The notes beneath the pieces were generated by a model. It was not told the DNA's origin. It saw only the letters and a program-made list of their open reading frames with translations, and made no database searches. Position numbers and translations under genes: made by a program. From Microbulbifer sp. MKSA007 (GTDB taxonomy: Bacteria; Pseudomonadota; Gammaproteobacteria; Pseudomonadales; Cellvibrionaceae), in NCBI GenBank assembly GCA_032615215.1, contig CP128433.1, forward strand, positions 2,191,501 to 2,255,500: 64,000 nucleotides of DNA. Reading direction: 5' to 3'. This document shows, one piece after another, positions 43,449 to 54,808 of the stretch (positions are counted from its first letter, which is position 1; every line of letters starts with the position of its first letter).

Positions 43449-44675
43449 ATGGAGACTGGAAAAAGTACTTTTTCGGAGATGCTGAAGGGATTTGGTTCTA
43501 TGGGGGATGCTGCAGATTTTGCGATCTCCAAAGTGCAAGCCTTTCAAGTTCTAATAATGATCACTGTTGTTTTGCTTTATAAGCTATTAATCCTCCCATG
43601 GCGTGGTTCGAAAAAGAAGCAGATGTTTGATGAGCTGGATAAGCTTAGAAATATGACGGTGACTATTCCGAGAAAAAATGTCTCAAGGGATGGTGGTAAG
43701 GATGATTTCCTAACAGAAGAGCAAATTTGTTACTTTGAAAAAAATGGTTATTTGCCACCATTTCAGTTGGTTTCTGAAGATCAGGCAGCAAGTTTACGTA
43801 AAGAGGCTGAAGACGCATTTGCTGAAGACTTTCAAGGGGTAAGCTATGTTGGCAGTAAAGTAAGAGAGATAGAAAAGCGGCATGGACAATGGGTAATTGA
43901 AAGTGCTGGACTTTACCAGGCTCTTAGAATGAAGTCTTTTAGGGAGCTGTTGAGGAATCCAAAATTATCGCACAAGCTTGCCAGTCTATTGGGTGATGAG
44001 GTGATGTGTTGGCGATCACAGTTTTTCGATAAATTTCCTGGTGCTAGCGGCACTATATGGCACCAAAATGCGACTTTTAGGGAGACTGGTAAATATGCGA
44101 AACTGCAGCCTACAAAAGATACTGATCCCGCAGTGATACAGCTTACTGCTTGGGTCGCTCTATCAGAATCTACTATTGAAAATGGCTGTTTGAGATTTTT
44201 GCCGGGGTCGTTTAGTGATGCAAGAATGGATTTTCTATACAGCTTTATACAAGATAATAAGTTATTTTATATTTCTTTGCTTCCTTTTTCATTCCGATAT
44301 TTTTTTGATGTTTTTAAGGTGGTTTTGTTTGGTCGGATTTTCACTAAGAGTATATTTGTCTTTCTTACGGCAGCGAAGCTCTTAGGAGAGGATTTCTTTG
44401 ATAAGTTCAAAGTTAAAGATATGGAGATGAAGCCGGGTGAGTGCATTGTGTTTTCATCTCTAAATATGCATGCATCATATCCAAATACATGTAGTAGTAA
44501 TTCTCGGTTTTCCTTTGTGGGAAGATGTACGGCAAATCATGTACGGGTCGCACCGGGAGGTAAGGATGTATACTCAACAGCGGAGGGAATGGTGGAGTAT
44601 GAACTTCCAGAGGTAGGTAGCTTTCAAGTTTATGGTAAGGATTCTTTTGGCTACAACAAGATATTGAAAGATTAA
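43449..44675 (+). CDS. PhyH-like oxygenase, membrane anchored (paralogue 2)
   Basis: A 408-residue tandem copy of the preceding gene, starting METGKSTFSEMLKGFG (ATG at 43449, GAGG ribosome site; an ATG at 43434 is less likely). It has the same N-terminal membrane helix (VLIMITVVLLYKLLILPW), the same TIWHQNATFRETGKYAKLQP stretch with HQN, the same ENGCLRFLPGSFSDAR and the same distal LNMHASYPN. Divergence from paralogue 1 is spread evenly, pointing to an old duplication kept by selection. The two genes are 36 bp apart. Confidence 0.75.
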   Translation: METGKSTFSEMLKGFGSMGDAADFAISKVQAFQVLIMITVVLLYKLLILPWRGSKKKQMFDELDKLRNMTVTIPRKNVSRDGGKDDFLTEEQICYFEKNGYLPPFQLVSEDQAASLRKEAEDAFAEDFQGVSYVGSKVREIEKRHGQWVIESAGLYQALRMKSFRELLRNPKLSHKLASLLGDEVMCWRSQFFDKFPGASGTIWHQNATFRETGKYAKLQPTKDTDPAVIQLTAWVALSESTIENGCLRFLPGSFSDARMDFLYSFIQDNKLFYISLLPFSFRYFFDVFKVVLFGRIFTKSIFVFLTAAKLLGEDFFDKFKVKDMEMKPGECIVFSSLNMHASYPNTCSSNSRFSFVGRCTANHVRVAPGGKDVYSTAEGMVEYELPEVGSFQVYGKDSFGYNKILKD

Positions 44676-45348
44676 CCTTTATGTACCTTTAAAAGAGAGC
44701 GTCTTACTTGGTCTCTTGTAGTTTGCTCTTTATATTGTGTTGTAGAGTTATATGCGGTCTGCAGTTGGAAATCCTCACTTGTTACTTTGCTGTATAAGTT
44801 TTCTGGCTGAAATACTTTGAAAAACCAGCCTCTTCTTCAGGTGTAGTTGATGTGTTTGACCTATCTATGATAGGAGAGAGGCTGAATTCAGGTGGCGGAG
44901 TTTTTGACTATATTTGTGTGTTAGTTTGGTTTTTTATTTGCTTTTCTATCCTATCATTAGGTTAGTGTTGGATACTGCCCTATTTAATATCTTTTTATCT
45001 TTTTATCTTTTTATCTTTTTATCTTTTTATCTTTTTATCTTTTTATCTTTTTATCTTTTTATCTTTTTATCTTTTTATCTTTTTATCTTTTTATCTTTTT
45101 ATCTTTTTATCTTTTTATCTTTTTATCTTTCGATGCCTGGAGTTTGTACGCCTTATTTAGGGTCCTGTCGGTGTTGAATGTCTCATTTTTAAGCTTCCTT
45201 ATTGTGTTCATATTTTTTTAAGTTACGCACAGAATTAAATTTCGTTTCCGCTAAAATTTCGCCCACTTTTGCATTTCATGACTGTCCGGAACTTATATTT
45301 TGGACAGTACCTAACACCAAAATAAAAAACACGGCACTTAAGGCGATT
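44676..45348. other. Intergenic region, 670 bp, with simple-sequence repeat
   Basis: Spacer between the oxygenase pair and the lipoprotein gene. It carries the 8-bp repeat listed separately. An ORF at 44914-45177 exists only because the repeat is open in that frame; it is not credible. Confidence 0.55.
44991..45126 (+). repeat. 17 perfect tandem copies of CTTTTTAT
   Basis: An 8-bp unit repeated 17 times with no mismatch, 136 bp in total. It lies 222 bp upstream of the lipoprotein start codon. The unit is not a multiple of three, and such tracts change length by slippage. It could alter promoter spacing or be neutral. Confidence 0.95.
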
Positions 45349-47300
45349 ATGGAAAAGTTATTCGGGCAGAAATTATTGGTAATTGCACTAACCGCGGCAC
45401 TTGCAGCTTGTGGTGGAGGGGAGGTTCGTCGGATTCTGACTCCGATTCACCACCTGTGAGCGATGGCGGAGATGATAATAGTGGGGGTAATCAAGATGGA
45501 GGAAGTGGAACAGGTGATAGCGGGTCAGATGATAGCGGGGATGACTCCTCATTGCCTGATAATGACCCATCGACTGTAACCGTTGGAGATGTGTCAACAG
45601 CTGAACTCGGGTTTGCAACAATTACCGCTACAGATATCACTTTGCCTAACGCAATGGTAAATGCTCAGGAAGTTTACCAGCTGGCCCACTATATTGGCCG
45701 TACGGACAGTGAGCAGGATGAGGAAAATATTGATATTCCTATCCGTAGCTATACGGCCTCCTGTGCTACGGATACTGCCCAGCCAAAAATGTATGTATCC
45801 ACAACTTTGTCAGAGGGGAATAGTGCCTCTGATACAACCTATGGGTCCGTTTACGAGCTTCAATATAACCCAGATAGCATGAGCTTCGAGCAGACGGGTA
45901 ACGCCACCATTCTGAATCAATGCTATGAGTCACATGGTATTACGGCCAGTTCGGATTGCTCCAGGGTAGCTGTTTTATGCAATACCGAATATAAGGCCAG
46001 TGAGCGATATGATATCGAAAAAGATCTGGTAGAAGAGTACGGTACAACCTGGATGAAGATTGAAGACAATCTTGACAGTGTTGCAGGCACCGATAATGAG
46101 AAGAAGTATAATGACCAGATCTGGCTAATGGAGTGGGATAACAAGCCTATAACTGAAACTCCAGATGCCTATGTTGTCAATAAAATGCACGGCGGGACTC
46201 ATTTAGGAGCTCAAGAGCTATTGTACGTAGAGGCTGATAGCCAGGGGCGCACAAGTTATGCGTTTTCCGTGACAGCTCGTGTTCTTGTTAGCGGTTCGCA
46301 TTATTCGGCAGGGCTGACAGTTATCAATCGGGATGACTGGTCAATGTCCTTCTCTGGAGATGATCACCGGGGTTGGTACTGGGCGTGTGGCCATGGCCAC
46401 GTTCTGAATATTCGAGCCTTTTACAACCCGGGGAATGAGATGTACGGGGCTCTGTGTACCAGCGACGGAAATAAATATTATCCATCCCCGGGCCTGAATG
46501 CGATCGCCATTAAAATGGAGGACAGTGGATCTTCTGTTTATGAAGGCACCTATAATCATTTAGTGCCCTCGACAAGTGCAATGATATCCAACGGTGGTGG
46601 CCATACGGTTGTCCCGGTTGATGCCGATACAAATCTCTCAGTTATTGTATCTCCGAAGTACATTGAAGATGCGAACATGGATATGTTCTTACAGGACGAG
46701 CTGGGCATCGATATTAGTGGCGATGGACCCTTCGATGAGCAATGTGCTGATAGCGGCATTCGCAATTGCTTCTTCTCATATATCGACAGTGGTGAATATC
46801 CCGTAATTTCGAGGCAGGGTCTCTACTCTGGAGATGCCTTGGATACTACTTCCCTGACACGTGTAGGTATTGCAAAAGTTGATGGGGAAGGCAGTATTGA
46901 AGGCAATGGTATTGAGTGGCTGGCAACGGATTCCGATTGCCAAATTAGTGATCCTCAGTTGGTTGATCTGAAAAATGGCCGTTACTTATTTGGTTACGCA
47001 CAGTTCCAATGTATCTCCGATAACCTCCCGTACAATCGCAGTTACAATAAGAGTGGTGATGCCATGCGTATGCTGGTGCCAAAAGCCTACTATGTAATGG
47101 AAATTGATGCAGACTTAAATGTACTTGAGGGGCCGGTAAAACTGACTGACTACGGTTGGGGTGGTTTGGATGAGCCTATGTACTTGGGTAATGGTAAGGT
47201 TGCCTGGAGCTATATTAAGAATCCTACCCTGGATAATTATATAGGTGGCCAACAAAATGTTTGGCAGGCAATAGTTTATCATTCTGACAGTGTAAATTAA
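45349..47300 (+). CDS. Large secreted lipoprotein of unknown function (apparent frameshift)
   Basis: A 650-residue lipoprotein once one base is restored. The signal MEKLFGQKLLVIALTAALAA ends at the lipobox Cys (AACGGG). Then comes a Ser/Asp/Gly-rich linker of about 60 residues and a domain likely built of beta-propeller blades: repeated Tyr/Val-rich strands, WYWACGHGHVLNI, GGTHLGAQELLYVEA and SNGGGHTVVPVD. The frame break lies in the G run 45418-45421, where one extra G joins ACGGG to GGSSDSDSDS. As written, the signal ORF ends after 36 residues. Family not recognised. It stands alone, with an 8-bp repeat upstream and a terminator downstream. Confidence 0.75.
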
Positions 47301-47308
47301 TTGTGCTG

Positions 47309-47338
47309 ATTTGGGGTAAGCTTAGGCTTGCCCCAAAT
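47309..47338 (+). terminator. Terminator-like hairpin
   Basis: TTTGGGGTAAGC-TTAG-GCTTGCCCCAAA is a 12-bp stem with one wobble pair, 10 nt after the lipoprotein stop, followed by TTAAATTAT. Confidence 0.75.
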
Positions 47339-47663
47339 TAAATTATACCTCTGCATCTGTGGTATTTATCTCCCTCCCTTTAAGTTGTTTCCGTAACTCA
47401 TATATACGTGCCATTACAATAGGGTGCATCATTTTTTATTGTGCTCCTGTGTAATCCATTTCCCAATTTTACCTCAGTATAATCGCGCGGCTTTCCCGTT
47501 CCGAAAAATACTTTTCGTTTACAGCGGTGACAGAAGTTGCGACTCCCTGAGTTGCGAAGACTGAAATTGGAAATGACAGAGTATTTTAGTGGACTTTATT
47601 TTGCTTTGAGCTGGCAGCGAAGGAATGTTGCATGGCTGGTTCGTAATCAATAAAGAGTGAGCT

Positions 47664-50600
47664 ATGCAGCTATTTGTTGAGAATACATATGGAATTGTTT
47701 ACCTGGCTCGAAGAGGGGGCGGTTTTAGCTCCGGATACTCACTGCCAACTAGTGCTGAGCAAACCCTGGAAATGTTCAGTGTTTCAGCTCTTCAAGAAAT
47801 TTACGATTACTTCCTGGGTATGGGAGGGAGTTGTTCAGATCCTCTTCAACCAGGCAAGCAGCCTGATAGGTGGGGTGATTTATCAGCCTCATTCCATTTA
47901 GATGTTCCTTCAAGCTACTCCTGGGTTGAGAGAGCTATTTATAAGGAGTTAGTTCAAAACCGCTTGGTAATCGAAGAGGCTCCATTTGCTGATGCGGTGC
48001 TAGCCGACAAGCAGTCCCAATTGATTCCTAAAGTCGATACAGGCCTTCAGTATATTGTTGACCTAGGGCGAGTTAATTCAAGGTTATCGAACAATGAATC
48101 TACTGATCAGAGTGACTTTACCGGAGGGCTAGCAATATGGCGTAAAGATTTATCTGAAGTAGAGACTTTGGTGAGTTCTATTCGCCCTTTGATGGCGCAG
48201 GGGTGCACCGCTAAGAACTATCTGCTGTATGAAAAGAGCATTGAAAAGCAAGATGAAAAATCTATACCGACTTCTAGCAGATCCCTAGTAGATGCGCTTG
48301 GTTTCGATGCCAATAAAGTTACCCAGCAGCACTTAGAGTTAGCCTTTGAAGTAGCTGAAACTTTATACCAGGATGCGAGGATACGTGAAACAAGTTTACG
48401 TTTCTTCCGCGATTACTTAAAAGCTCTATACGCATCCGAGGTTGCCCTACCAGAAAATGGCCTTTTTGAGATTATCTTAACATTCGCCATGGTGGCATCC
48501 GTGAGCGATTCCAACGCTGTCGAGATTTCCAAAGATAATGCAGGCTTACTGAGGTCTCTTCAGGGCGTTAGTAACCTAATGCTGGAATTTGCCAAAATCA
48601 AAAAGCGTCGCAATGTATTTTTCCATAAACGCGCAGGAAATGCTGAGGGTAATAAGGCGAGCTTCTCTGATCTGAGTTCTTCTGAAGTTGTAGTACCATC
48701 TTCCTCCGGCGGGCAAACATCAAGTACAGGAGCGTCGCAAAGCGGTAAAGGAACAGTCAACGATAATTCTGAAGCGGGTTCTGAAAGCAGCCAGGGTTCG
48801 CAGAGTTCTCAGAATACAATCTCTGACCAGCCTGATAAAGCTGGGACCATAACCGGCACAAACCATACTGGGAAGGAAGTTCCTAATAATAGTTGTGCTA
48901 TTGAAGGCGGTGATCCCATAAACTTAAAAACCGGGGAAGAGCGTTTGACCTTAGTTGATACGCTATTAGACGGACCACTCCCCTTGTTTTTGAGCGCACT
49001 TACCGCAGTAGTAATCCCAAAGATTTCGGTTTGGGTCATGGTTGGACTCACACCCTGGGAGAGAGACTAATACCGGCGACCAATAAAAGCGTACAGTTTA
49101 TGGACGCTGAGGGTCGGATAATTAGTTTTCCCTCTCCGGGGGATAGTGACCGCAGCCACAATGTTGTTGAGCAATTAACACTTACTCGTGTCGCCGGCGA
49201 TCATTGGATTATTACCCCTTACGGGGCTCCCAATGGCGTGCAAAAACACTTTAAGGCAACCGGTGTAACAGGAGGACTTAAGCTTGCGGAAATACGTGAT
49301 GGTTATGGCAATTACTACCTGTTTCACTATATCGGTGAACGTTTAATATGCATTGAGAGCAGCCTCGGTGAAGCCCTGCATATCAGCCCTCCGCAAGGGC
49401 AGCCGAACAGCCTGCGTATCGGTGAGCTTAAGAAGGAAACTCGCGACGGCCACATTAAATTACTCGCAAGCTATGAGTACAGCGATGTTGGCGACCTGGT
49501 TAAAGCCACCGACGCCGATGGTTACAGTGAACAGTACCAATACCATCACCATGTAATTAAGCAGCGCACCTTAAAAACTGGCTACCGTTTCCATTTTGAG
49601 TGGGATGTCGAAGGCCCCTCCGCCCGCTGTGTGAGACAGTGGGGTGACTCAATCGATGGTCAGGCGACTTACAATTACCAGTTTGACTGGGACGATGATG
49701 GTAAGGGCGTTACTGTTACTGATACCCGTGGTGGCAAAGAGCGCTACCGCTTTAACGACCGGGCCCTGCCGATCTATCACCGCGATCCCGAAGGTGCAGA
49801 GACTCTCTACAGCTACAACAACCTGGGGCAGGTTACTCGGGTAGAACTGCCCAGCGACGATGGCAGCCTTCGTGAGGAAATTTACCAGTACGATGACCAG
49901 GGCCGCCTGATACAAAAGAGCGATGCCGCCGGCAATAACCATCGTATCGAATACAATGCTGAAGGCCTGCCCGCAAAAGTTACCGACCCCGCTGGTAATA
50001 ACTGGCAAAGGGAGTACAACGAAAATGGCCAGATCGTGGCCAGCAAAGATCCCCTCGGTAACAAGACCCAATACGGCTATAACCCTGTTGGTTTGATCGG
50101 CAGTGTTACCGATCCTCTCGGCAATACCACGCGTTATCTGTGGAACCCCGAAGGCAAGCTCGCCGCAGTAAAAGACCCTATGGGCCGTGCCCAGCACTAC
50201 CGGTACGACAGTGCTCGCCGACTGGAAGAAGTGCAACACGCCCCCGGCCAGCTGACCCGCTATGAATACGACGCTCAGGATCGTATCCATGCGGTGACCA
50301 CTCCAGACGGTGCCCGCACACAGTACAGCTACAACCCCCATGGATTACTTACCGAAGTCATTGACTCTGAAGGCCGCAGTACCTGCTATGCCTACGATGG
50401 CCTCAGCCAGGTAAAGACCCGCACCAACCCGGATGGCAGCTGCCTGGAATATCACTATGACGGCGAGCGTAACCTAATCGGGCTCACCAATGAAAACGGC
50501 GAGCGCTACCAGCTAAAATACGATTTCAACGAACGCCTGATTGAAGAAGTAGGCTTCGACGGCCGCGTTACCCGCTATGCCTACAACCGTGCCGGCCACT

Positions 50601-52485
50601 TGGTAAGCTCCAGAGCCGTGACCGATACGGACAGCGGTAAAGGTATCGATACTATCTTCGAGCGCGATCCCTTTGGCCGCTTGTTGGAAGAGGTCACCCC
50701 GGACGGCAATACCAATTTCCGCTACAATCGCAGTGGGCAATTGATAGAGGCGGAAAATGCCCACCGCAAATTGCGTTGGGAATACGATGCCAATGGCCGA
50801 GTTACCGGCGACTGGCAGGGCAAAGAAAAGCTTAGCCACCGATACGATGCAGCAGGTAATCGTATTGCCACGACCTTGCCCGATGGAGAAGTACTTAAGT
50901 TTACTTTTAACCCTGCCGGACAATTCCAAAGCCTGCACCGTCGCCCTTTAGGTAGTGATACTGATGAGTTAATCACCCGTGTCAGCCATGATGAACAAGG
51001 TAGGGAAGGCCTTCGTCAACACGGCAATGGGCTGGAAAGCCAGAGAGACTACGATCCCCAAGGCCGCCTGCAGAAACTCAGACTGGGCAAAACAAGTAAT
51101 TTAAATCAGAAACCAGTGTCCGATCCCACTTCAGACACAAACCCAGTCCTTGAGCGTGGCTACCAGTACAACAAAGCTGGTCAGATAGCCAAAATTGAAG
51201 ACAGCCTGCGCGGTAATCACAGCTACCACTACGATGCCCTGGACCGCCTTACCCAGGTAGAGGGCCCCAACCCAGAGTATTTTGTACACGACCCTGCGCA
51301 CAATATCCTTGCCGCTGCCAACTCAAAAGACGAAGCCAAACAGCAAGCCAGCGCTACCCAGGTAAAAGGCAATCGTCTCGCTTTTCGCGGTGATACTCAC
51401 TATCGCTACGATATTCATGGTAATCGGATTGCTGAACTGCGTGGTAAAGGACAAAAACTGCAGACGCGTTATCACTACAACAGTCGCCAGCAGCTGGTGC
51501 GTGTAGAGAAACTAAAGGTGGAAGAGGGTGTAGAACACCTTCAACAAGATATCCACTACCAGTACGACCCGCTGGGTCGCCGTATTAGTAAGGCTGTAAA
51601 CAAAGAGAAAAATGATTTCCTTTGGGATGGCGACACTCTTCTAAAGGAAACTAATACCGATAATCAAACCAAACAGGACCTCAGCGCCCGTACCTACTAC
51701 TTCGAACCGGGCACCTTTAAACCGGTTGCTCTAAAAGAAAGTAATCTAGATAAAGAAGAGGTCTACTACTATCACCTGGACCACCTTGGTACCCCAGATA
51801 CCCTTACCAACCATGCTGGTGAAATGGTATGGAGTGTTACTTACAAGAGCTATGGCAATATCGCCTTAGCCTATGAAAATCAGATAGAGCAGCCGATCCG
51901 TTTCCAGGGGCAGTATTTTGATGAAGAAACTGGGCTGCATTACAACCGGTTTAGGTACTATGATCCGGGTGTTGGGGAGTTTACCCAGCAGGATCCGGTG
52001 GGGCTTTTGGGGGAGTCAATAACTATCAGTACGTACCAAATCCAGTAACGTGGGTTGACCCATTTGGGCTTGACTGTAAGGAAATAAATATTGATACAGG
52101 TAGTGCAATAGCATTTATTTCTGAAGGGTCGTCCCAGAGGGGTTATCTTAAGTCAATTGTAAAAGATAAAAAAATGATAATGACTAAAATGGCCAAGGCC
52201 GAATTTGAGAATATAGTCTCTGGCGTGGCTGGAGAAAAAGAAAAAGCTAGAGCTAAGCGATTTCTTGAAAAAGTCAAAGTAGTAGAGGATGATCCATCTG
52301 AAAGAGCGAAAAAATTGATCCCTAGTAAAAAGGTTGGTGAAAATGATATTGTTATCTTTGGAACGGGAGATAAAAGGAGGGCCATTACATTGACGGCAGA
52401 TAAGAAGTTTCTAAGTGGAGCCTCTTATCAAAAGGTTGATTTTGATGCAATTGTTCATGATCCAGTACCACTTAAGGGGGATTGA
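47664..52485 (+). CDS. Rhs-family polymorphic toxin with PIN-like C-terminal domain (two apparent frameshifts)
   Basis: About 1,607 residues once two bases are restored. The N-terminal 330 residues are of unknown type, followed by a Ser/Gly-rich linker and the entry motif GGDPINLKTGEE. Then come RHS/YD repeats (about 450-1430: YQYDDQGRLIQKSDAAGN, WNPEGKLAAVKDPMGRA) forming a toxin-enclosing shell, and the core end YDPGVGEFTQQDPVGL...VDPFGL. After DPFGL, 137 residues (52072-52485) are the toxin. DTGSAIAFI near its start and GENDIVIFGTG then TLTADKKF near the end fit the acidic sites of PIN-like nucleases. Frame breaks: the T run at 48987-48991 (SLFFERTYRSSNPKDFG when fixed) and the G run at 52009-52013 (LLGGVNNYQYVPNP when fixed). 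No PAAR/VgrG gene is in view. A likely immunity gene follows directly. Confidence 0.85.
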
Positions 52486-52770
52486 GTGAGTATACCTCAG
52501 CATTTGGTTACTACCGTTCGGCTAATTCAGTGCGCCTTTCCTAAAGGTATAGACGAAGTTTCTTATTTGATTTTAATCAAAATTTTGAGTGAAGAAATGT
52601 CAGATAGAAATCTTGCAGATTGTATTTCTTATTGTTCGGAAAAAAATCTATCAGAAGTGATGAATGATGTGTATAAGGCGCGGTGCGCAGATTATTCTCA
52701 TCAAGATATAAGTAAAGTGTTACATAAGTTGGAGGGTTGCGGATATAATGAATGGCTAGAAGAAGAGTGA
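52486..52770 (+). CDS. Putative immunity protein for the Rhs toxin
   Basis: A 94-residue ORF with a GTG start one base after the toxin stop codon and an AAGGGGG ribosome site within the toxin end. Small, helical and acidic overall, with several Cys (ECAFP-like IQCAFPKG, ADCISYCSEK, YKARCADY). Family not recognised. Position and size are typical of cognate immunity genes downstream of Rhs C-terminal toxins; the role is inferred from that. Confidence 0.65.
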   Translation: MSIPQHLVTTVRLIQCAFPKGIDEVSYLILIKILSEEMSDRNLADCISYCSEKNLSEVMNDVYKARCADYSHQDISKVLHKLEGCGYNEWLEEE

Positions 52771-53084
52771 AAGAGTTGATTGTAATTAATGCAAGAGTCC
52801 AGGTGTTTGCGTCAGTTAAGTAGTATTATAATCTAGCATTTATAGAGAGTGTTTAAAACTCTCATATTTATCTCAAAAACTATCATTGAGACATGAATCT
52901 TTTACATTCAATTATCGATGTCTGAATTTGTCGACTTTATGTCATTCGTGATCAAATTCACTAGCTTACACTTCCAGCTGTATCCCCAATAGATACCTTG
53001 ATTATATGTTTGCGCTTAACGTGTGATATCCAATAAACGCTAAAGCATATATCTCTACTTGCCTAAAATAAAAAGGAAATAGCC
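52771..53084. other. Intergenic region, 314 bp
   Basis: AT-rich spacer between the Rhs module and the DJ-1-like gene. No ORF. No second orphan toxin or immunity fragment is visible. Confidence 0.55.
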
Positions 53085-54059
53085 ATGCGGTCCTTAATCT
53101 GGGCTGGCCTATGTTCGCTACTGTTTAGCAATATGGTCTGGGCCCACTCCACATCTAAAGATGCCTTTCATATTGGAATATTATTGTACGATGGTGCACA
53201 AACTATTGATTATGCCGGGCCCTATGAAGTTTTTGGGCAAGCCAATTATCGTTTAACAACGGTTTCGGAAGATGGTGGAACCATTACTTCAGCCATGGGG
53301 CTTAAAGTGGCTCCAGATACCAGCTTCGATCAGGACAATCAATTTGATGCTGTAATTATCCCTGGGGGCAGTATTAATGAAGCAATGGAGAGTCCGGAAG
53401 TATTACAGTGGATTAAAGAGCAGTCCAAACAGGCTCAGTACGTTCTATCGGTATGTAACGGTGCCTTTATCCTGGCAAATACTGGGCTTCTGGATGGTAA
53501 GAAAGCAACCACCATTCGCGGAGCATTTGGTTCTTTCGAGAAGAACTTCTCAGATGTTGAATTGGTAAAGAATAAAAAGTTTGTTGATAACGGCAAGTTT
53601 ATTACTACAGCTGGCCTTTCATCTGGTATAGACGGCGCTTTATATCTGGTAAGTAAGGTTGATACGATTGAAAAAGCCAAAAGTGTTGCAGCGAAGATTG
53701 AGTACCTGTGGGTGCCAGAGGGGGGCTATATCCGGGGGATGATGGCGGATAAAATCATGCCAAACCTTGGTGACTTGCCTGAGTCAATTCAGTTTGTTTC
53801 TAAGGAGTATAGCTATGGTAGCCTGGAAGAATGGTACACTGCGTTTCAGCTTTCCGGTAATGTGGAAACTGTAAAAGCCTGGTTAAGTGAGCAAATGAAA
53901 GAAAATCCTGAGTGGAGTAAGGGGCAGGGTAAGTCTATTGACAATAAATGGGTGTATCAGTTTTCTGATGATCGTACTGTATTGCAAGTTGACTTTGTTG
54001 CTCCCTCTGATATCAATCCTTGGGTACTTAAGTTAAGCATATTAGATCAAGCGTCATAA
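53085..54059 (+). CDS. Secreted DJ-1/PfpI (class I glutamine amidotransferase-like) protein
   Basis: A 324-residue exported protein. The signal peptide ends at NMVWAHS. The DJ-1/PfpI domain covers about 28-215: ILLYDGAQTIDYAGPYEVFG at its start and the nucleophile elbow VLSVCNGAFILANTGLLDGK with the reactive Cys near 124. TTAGLSSGIDGALYLVSK is the usual third motif of the ThiJ-like AraC-sensor group. The 100 residues after it have no helix-turn-helix, so it is not a regulator. The C-terminal part is of unknown type. Possible glyoxalase/deglycase- or isonitrile-hydratase-like activity; unproven. Confidence 0.82.
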   Translation: MRSLIWAGLCSLLFSNMVWAHSTSKDAFHIGILLYDGAQTIDYAGPYEVFGQANYRLTTVSEDGGTITSAMGLKVAPDTSFDQDNQFDAVIIPGGSINEAMESPEVLQWIKEQSKQAQYVLSVCNGAFILANTGLLDGKKATTIRGAFGSFEKNFSDVELVKNKKFVDNGKFITTAGLSSGIDGALYLVSKVDTIEKAKSVAAKIEYLWVPEGGYIRGMMADKIMPNLGDLPESIQFVSKEYSYGSLEEWYTAFQLSGNVETVKAWLSEQMKENPEWSKGQGKSIDNKWVYQFSDDRTVLQVDFVAPSDINPWVLKLSILDQAS

Positions 54060-54201
54060 TTTGGTAGCTTTCATTAAAGGTGTGCGGGTTTTGTACTCAA
54101 TTCCCACTTTAAGGTTTGTTTTGTGCAGTTGTAGCGCGGGCGATATCTGGTTGTCGTGTGCTAGGCGAAATCTATAAAGGTAAAGGTGGAGACGATAAAA
54201 C

Positions 54202-54513
54202 CTAGAATATAGGAAAAGTATTTGCTTTCTGGTCTTCAGATTGAACATACCGTTTGCACCGCCACATCGTCATTTTTGAATTACATTGGGAAGGTTCTTC
54301 ATTCCGGCGATAGCATATTTGATAGGGCTTGGAAATTGACCAGCCTCTCTTAATGTTATTAAATGTTTGAAAATTTGTGAACGACGGGTTTTTTCCGCCG
54401 GTAACTTGAATTTGACAAATTCTGTCCCAGTTTTCTAGTTGTATACTTACAGAAGACGCCATTGAAGCTATTGATAGCGAGGACAAAATTAAAAAAATAC
54501 TCACAGCTCTCAC
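54202..54513 (-). CDS. Small secreted protein, 103 aa
   Basis: Starts with GTG at 54513. A signal peptide (MRAVSIFLILSSLSIASMAS) precedes about 83 polar residues with four Cys (RICQI, QICYRR, SQCNSK, MWRCKR) suitable for two disulfides. Basic. Family not recognised. It stands alone. Confidence 0.5.
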   Translation of the reverse strand: MRAVSIFLILSSLSIASMASSVSIQLENWDRICQIQVTGGKNPSFTNFQTFNNIKRGWSISKPYQICYRRNEEPSQCNSKMTMWRCKRYVQSEDQKANTFPIF

Positions 54514-54769
54514 AGTAAGCCATCCCGTCTGGTGACCTAATATTCGGATTTGCTACCCCAAGATTATATGGTTACGTGAAGCCCGTAACGAATTTCGAGA
54601 AGGCATCGGTGGCGGATTAATTAGAAGTGTTTGTTACTTTTTTGTGAGGCGCGACTGTTAGGTCAAATTATGTTGATAGCGGTTGTTCACTATGGGGTTT
54701 TAGTCTGAGCTTGGAGTTAGGGATTTTGTGCGGCCTCTATATCCGTCTACCTGATGAAAAGTAAAATAG

Positions 54770-54789
54770 ATGCGAGCCGAGGCTCGCAT
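54770..54789 (-). terminator. Terminator of the monooxygenase gene
   Basis: ATGCGAGCC-GA-GGCTCGCAT, with CTATTTTACTTTTC following on the minus strand. It lies 20 nt beyond the stop at 54809. Confidence 0.75.
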
Positions 54790-54808
54790 TCTTAATGCTA
54801 CCTGAAAT

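Noticed and set aside
44991..45126. 8-bp repeats considered as CRISPR or replication iterons
   Set aside because: Directly tandem, no spacers, no rep gene or DnaA boxes nearby.
44914..45177. 87-codon ORF of FLSFYLFI repeats
   Set aside because: Only the open reading of an 8-bp simple repeat; no ribosome site.
49649..50341. 230-codon ORF antisense to the Rhs repeats
   Set aside because: Produced by the periodic YD-repeat coding sequence.
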